Of a DNA stretch of 7,148 nucleotides, positions 6,337 to 7,148 are shown one piece after another. The notes beneath the pieces are model-generated. The model was not told the DNA's origin and made no database searches. It saw only the letters and a program-made list of their open reading frames with translations. Made by a program: the position numbers and the translations under genes. The stretch is from Pseudomonadota bacterium (GTDB lineage Bacteria > Desulfobacterota > Anaeroferrophillalia > Anaeroferrophillales > Anaeroferrophillaceae): contig DQWO01000153.1 in assembly GCA_011042595.1 (NCBI GenBank), positions 1 through 7,148 on the forward strand, given 5' to 3'. Position 1 is the stretch's first letter. Every line of letters starts with the position of its first letter.

Positions 6337-6533
6337 CTCAACTTTCTGACTTGTTCTAAAAACAGCCTGCCTGTCGGCAGACACGGCGGAAAGAAATTTA
6401 CAGGGATGTTCCGGCATGGCTCTCGCTCATTCTCGCGGCACATCGTGTGATTCGTTCGGCGGCCAATACCGCTACAAGCCAAGCCTGAACATCCTACTAA
6501 TATGTTCCCGGAAATGCAACTCAGAAAGTTGAG
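6337..6533. mobile_element. 197-nt element with terminal and internal inverted repeats (MITE-like)
   Basis: The ends are ctcaactttctgacttg (6337-6353) and caactcagaaagttgag (6517-6533), complementary over 17 nt with one mismatch, including a perfect 13-bp outermost part. Inside, ggatgttccggcatggct (6404-6421) and agccaagcctgaacatcc (6477-6494) are complementary over 18 nt with two mismatches. A small hairpin ctgcctgtcggcag lies at 6367-6380. The interior is visibly richer in G and C than the AT-rich flanks. No transposase is encoded, and no clear target-site duplication is seen at the outer ends. It fits a non-autonomous MITE-like repeat, a REP-type intergenic repeat, or a structured RNA. It occupies most of the 440-nt gap between the RNase Z-like and Nudix genes. 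Confidence 0.5.
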
Positions 6534-6566
6534 CTAATAGCTAAGTGCTAAAAGCTAATAGCTTAA
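6532..6566 (+). repeat. Five-unit heptamer array abutting the inverted-repeat element
   Basis: Units agctaat, agctaag, tgctaaa, agctaat and agcttaa follow without gaps, and the first overlaps the last two bases of the right terminal repeat of the 197-nt element. The array has the same unit length and number as those at 93-127 and 6243-6277, with the opposite orientation to the latter. The remaining sequence to the RNase Z-like stop codon (6567-6636) is AT-rich and shows nothing I can identify beyond a 6-bp palindrome, ttgcct/aggcaa. Confidence 0.65.
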
Positions 6567-6636
6567 TTTATGATTTTGTAACAGATGCAAAATGTCCAGT
6601 CAATTTTTTTCAACCTTCATTGAGATTTTTGCCTGT

Positions 6637-7148
6637 TTAGGCAATCTGGCCAGAGAAATTTTTGGCGGCTTCCTGGTAGTATAGTTGCTTACATCCATGA
6701 TTTTTAGGCGAAAAATGAAAAATAACCAGTTTTTTCACCCGGGATTCCTGGGCCAGTCTGCCTGCCTGGGATGCGGTTAAATGATAAGTCTGGTCGGCCT
6801 TCTGCAGATCATTATCCAGAAAAGCAGCCTCACAGAAAAGAATATCGACACCCCTGATCAACTCTTTTACCAACTCAAAATTCTTCTGGCTGGCGTTAAT
6901 ATCGGTGACATAACCGATTTTCTGGCCAGGGGTGATAATGGTTAGTAATTGGGTGAGTTCATGGAGGGAATAAATTTCACCTGCCACATTAAAGCACGTA
7001 TTTTCAGGGATTTTGTTGCGAATGGCTTTCCTTAGTTCTGTTAGCCAGGGACCTCGCGGCCAGGAATTTTCATCCAGAACATCCTGGCGGAAATTGATAT
7101 GGAATGGTTCCTGAAGACTGTAGGCGGCACAGGGGATTTTGTGATCAA
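6637..7148 (-). CDS. RNase Z family / metallo-beta-lactamase-fold hydrolase, C-terminal part
   Basis: The reading frame stays open to the right edge, so the gene is partial: 169 residues are visible and the N-terminus with the HxHxDH metal motif lies outside the window. Visible residues begin DHKIPCAAYSLQEPFHI, matching the RNase Z segment with the conserved late histidine and Glu. They continue with PRGPWLTELR, a metal-ligand Asp in YVTDIN (residue 82), CEAAF (about 105-109), TYHLTASQAGRLA with H122, and IFHFSP with H144. The order and spacing are those of RNase Z (tRNA 3' processing endonuclease) and related phosphodiesterases. The usual GDT around the Asp reads TDI here, and HFSPKNH replaces the common HFSxRY, so a divergent family member with another nucleic-acid or phosphodiester substrate is possible. 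A GTG at 6987 is in frame but internal to the conserved domain and is not the start. Confidence 0.85.
   Translation of the reverse strand, partial: DHKIPCAAYSLQEPFHINFRQDVLDENSWPRGPWLTELRKAIRNKIPENTCFNVAGEIYSLHELTQLLTIITPGQKIGYVTDINASQKNFELVKELIRGVDILFCEAAFLDNDLQKADQTYHLTASQAGRLAQESRVKKLVIFHFSPKNHGCKQLYYQEAAKNFSGQIA

Noticed and set aside
6416..6532. Short plus-strand frame of 38 codons inside the 197-nt element, part of a 60-codon stop-free stretch whose bounding TGA codons lie in the two terminal repeats.
   Set aside because: No good ribosome binding site, the length is compatible with chance across six frames, and the sequence is dominated by inverted repeats. I recognise no protein family.
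6629..6644. Palindrome ttgcct/aggcaa at the end of the RNase Z-like gene as a terminator.
   Set aside because: The stem is only 6 bp, and on the minus strand it is followed by A residues, not T; the T-run lies on the wrong side.

Overview
The window looks like a chromosomal piece of an anaerobic bacterium, most likely Desulfobacterota (former Deltaproteobacteria) or a close relative. This is an inference from gene content: a two-subunit indolepyruvate:ferredoxin oxidoreductase, a phenylacetate-CoA-ligase-like protein, an AcuB-type CBS/ACT protein and an SH3-plus-membrane-anchor protein. No rRNA or tRNA is present to fix the taxonomy.

Layout. Left, plus strand: a PaaK-family arylacetate-CoA ligase gene (147-1430), broken at codon 230 by one in-frame TAG, then a hairpin with a T-run, then a CBS-CBS-ACT regulator-like protein (1634-2287). 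Centre and right, minus strand, read from right to left: the C-terminal part of an RNase Z/MBL-fold protein leaving the window at 7148 (6637-7148), a gene-free gap of 440 bases, then a compact cluster of a CoA-pyrophosphatase-type Nudix hydrolase (5615-6196), an SH3/anchor protein (4854-5561), iorA (3028-4857, overlapping its upstream neighbour by ATGA) and iorB (2447-2989). The two gene sets converge on a 143-nt imperfect palindrome at 2286-2428.

How the genes may work together. IorAB oxidatively decarboxylates aryl-pyruvates, from aromatic amino acid transamination, to aryl-acetyl-CoA and reduces ferredoxin. A PaaK-type ligase interconverts arylacetates and their CoA thioesters. The CBS/ACT protein could sense adenylates or an amino acid, and the Nudix enzyme may trim CoA or acyl-CoA. 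Ior and the ligase are linked by established family chemistry; the roles of the other genes in the same pathway are inference.

Non-coding content is unusually structured. Three five-unit arrays of a degenerate 7-nt repeat (consensus GCT[A/G]A-like) sit at 93-127, 6243-6277 (inverted) and 6532-6566. The latter two bracket a 197-nt element (6337-6533) with 17-nt terminal inverted repeats (one mismatch) and an internal 18-nt inverted repeat (two mismatches), which resembles a MITE or a structured-RNA locus. No complete new multi-gene system (defence, CRISPR, secretion or similar) is visible. The points most worth following up are the amber codon in the ligase and the nested inverted-repeat element.
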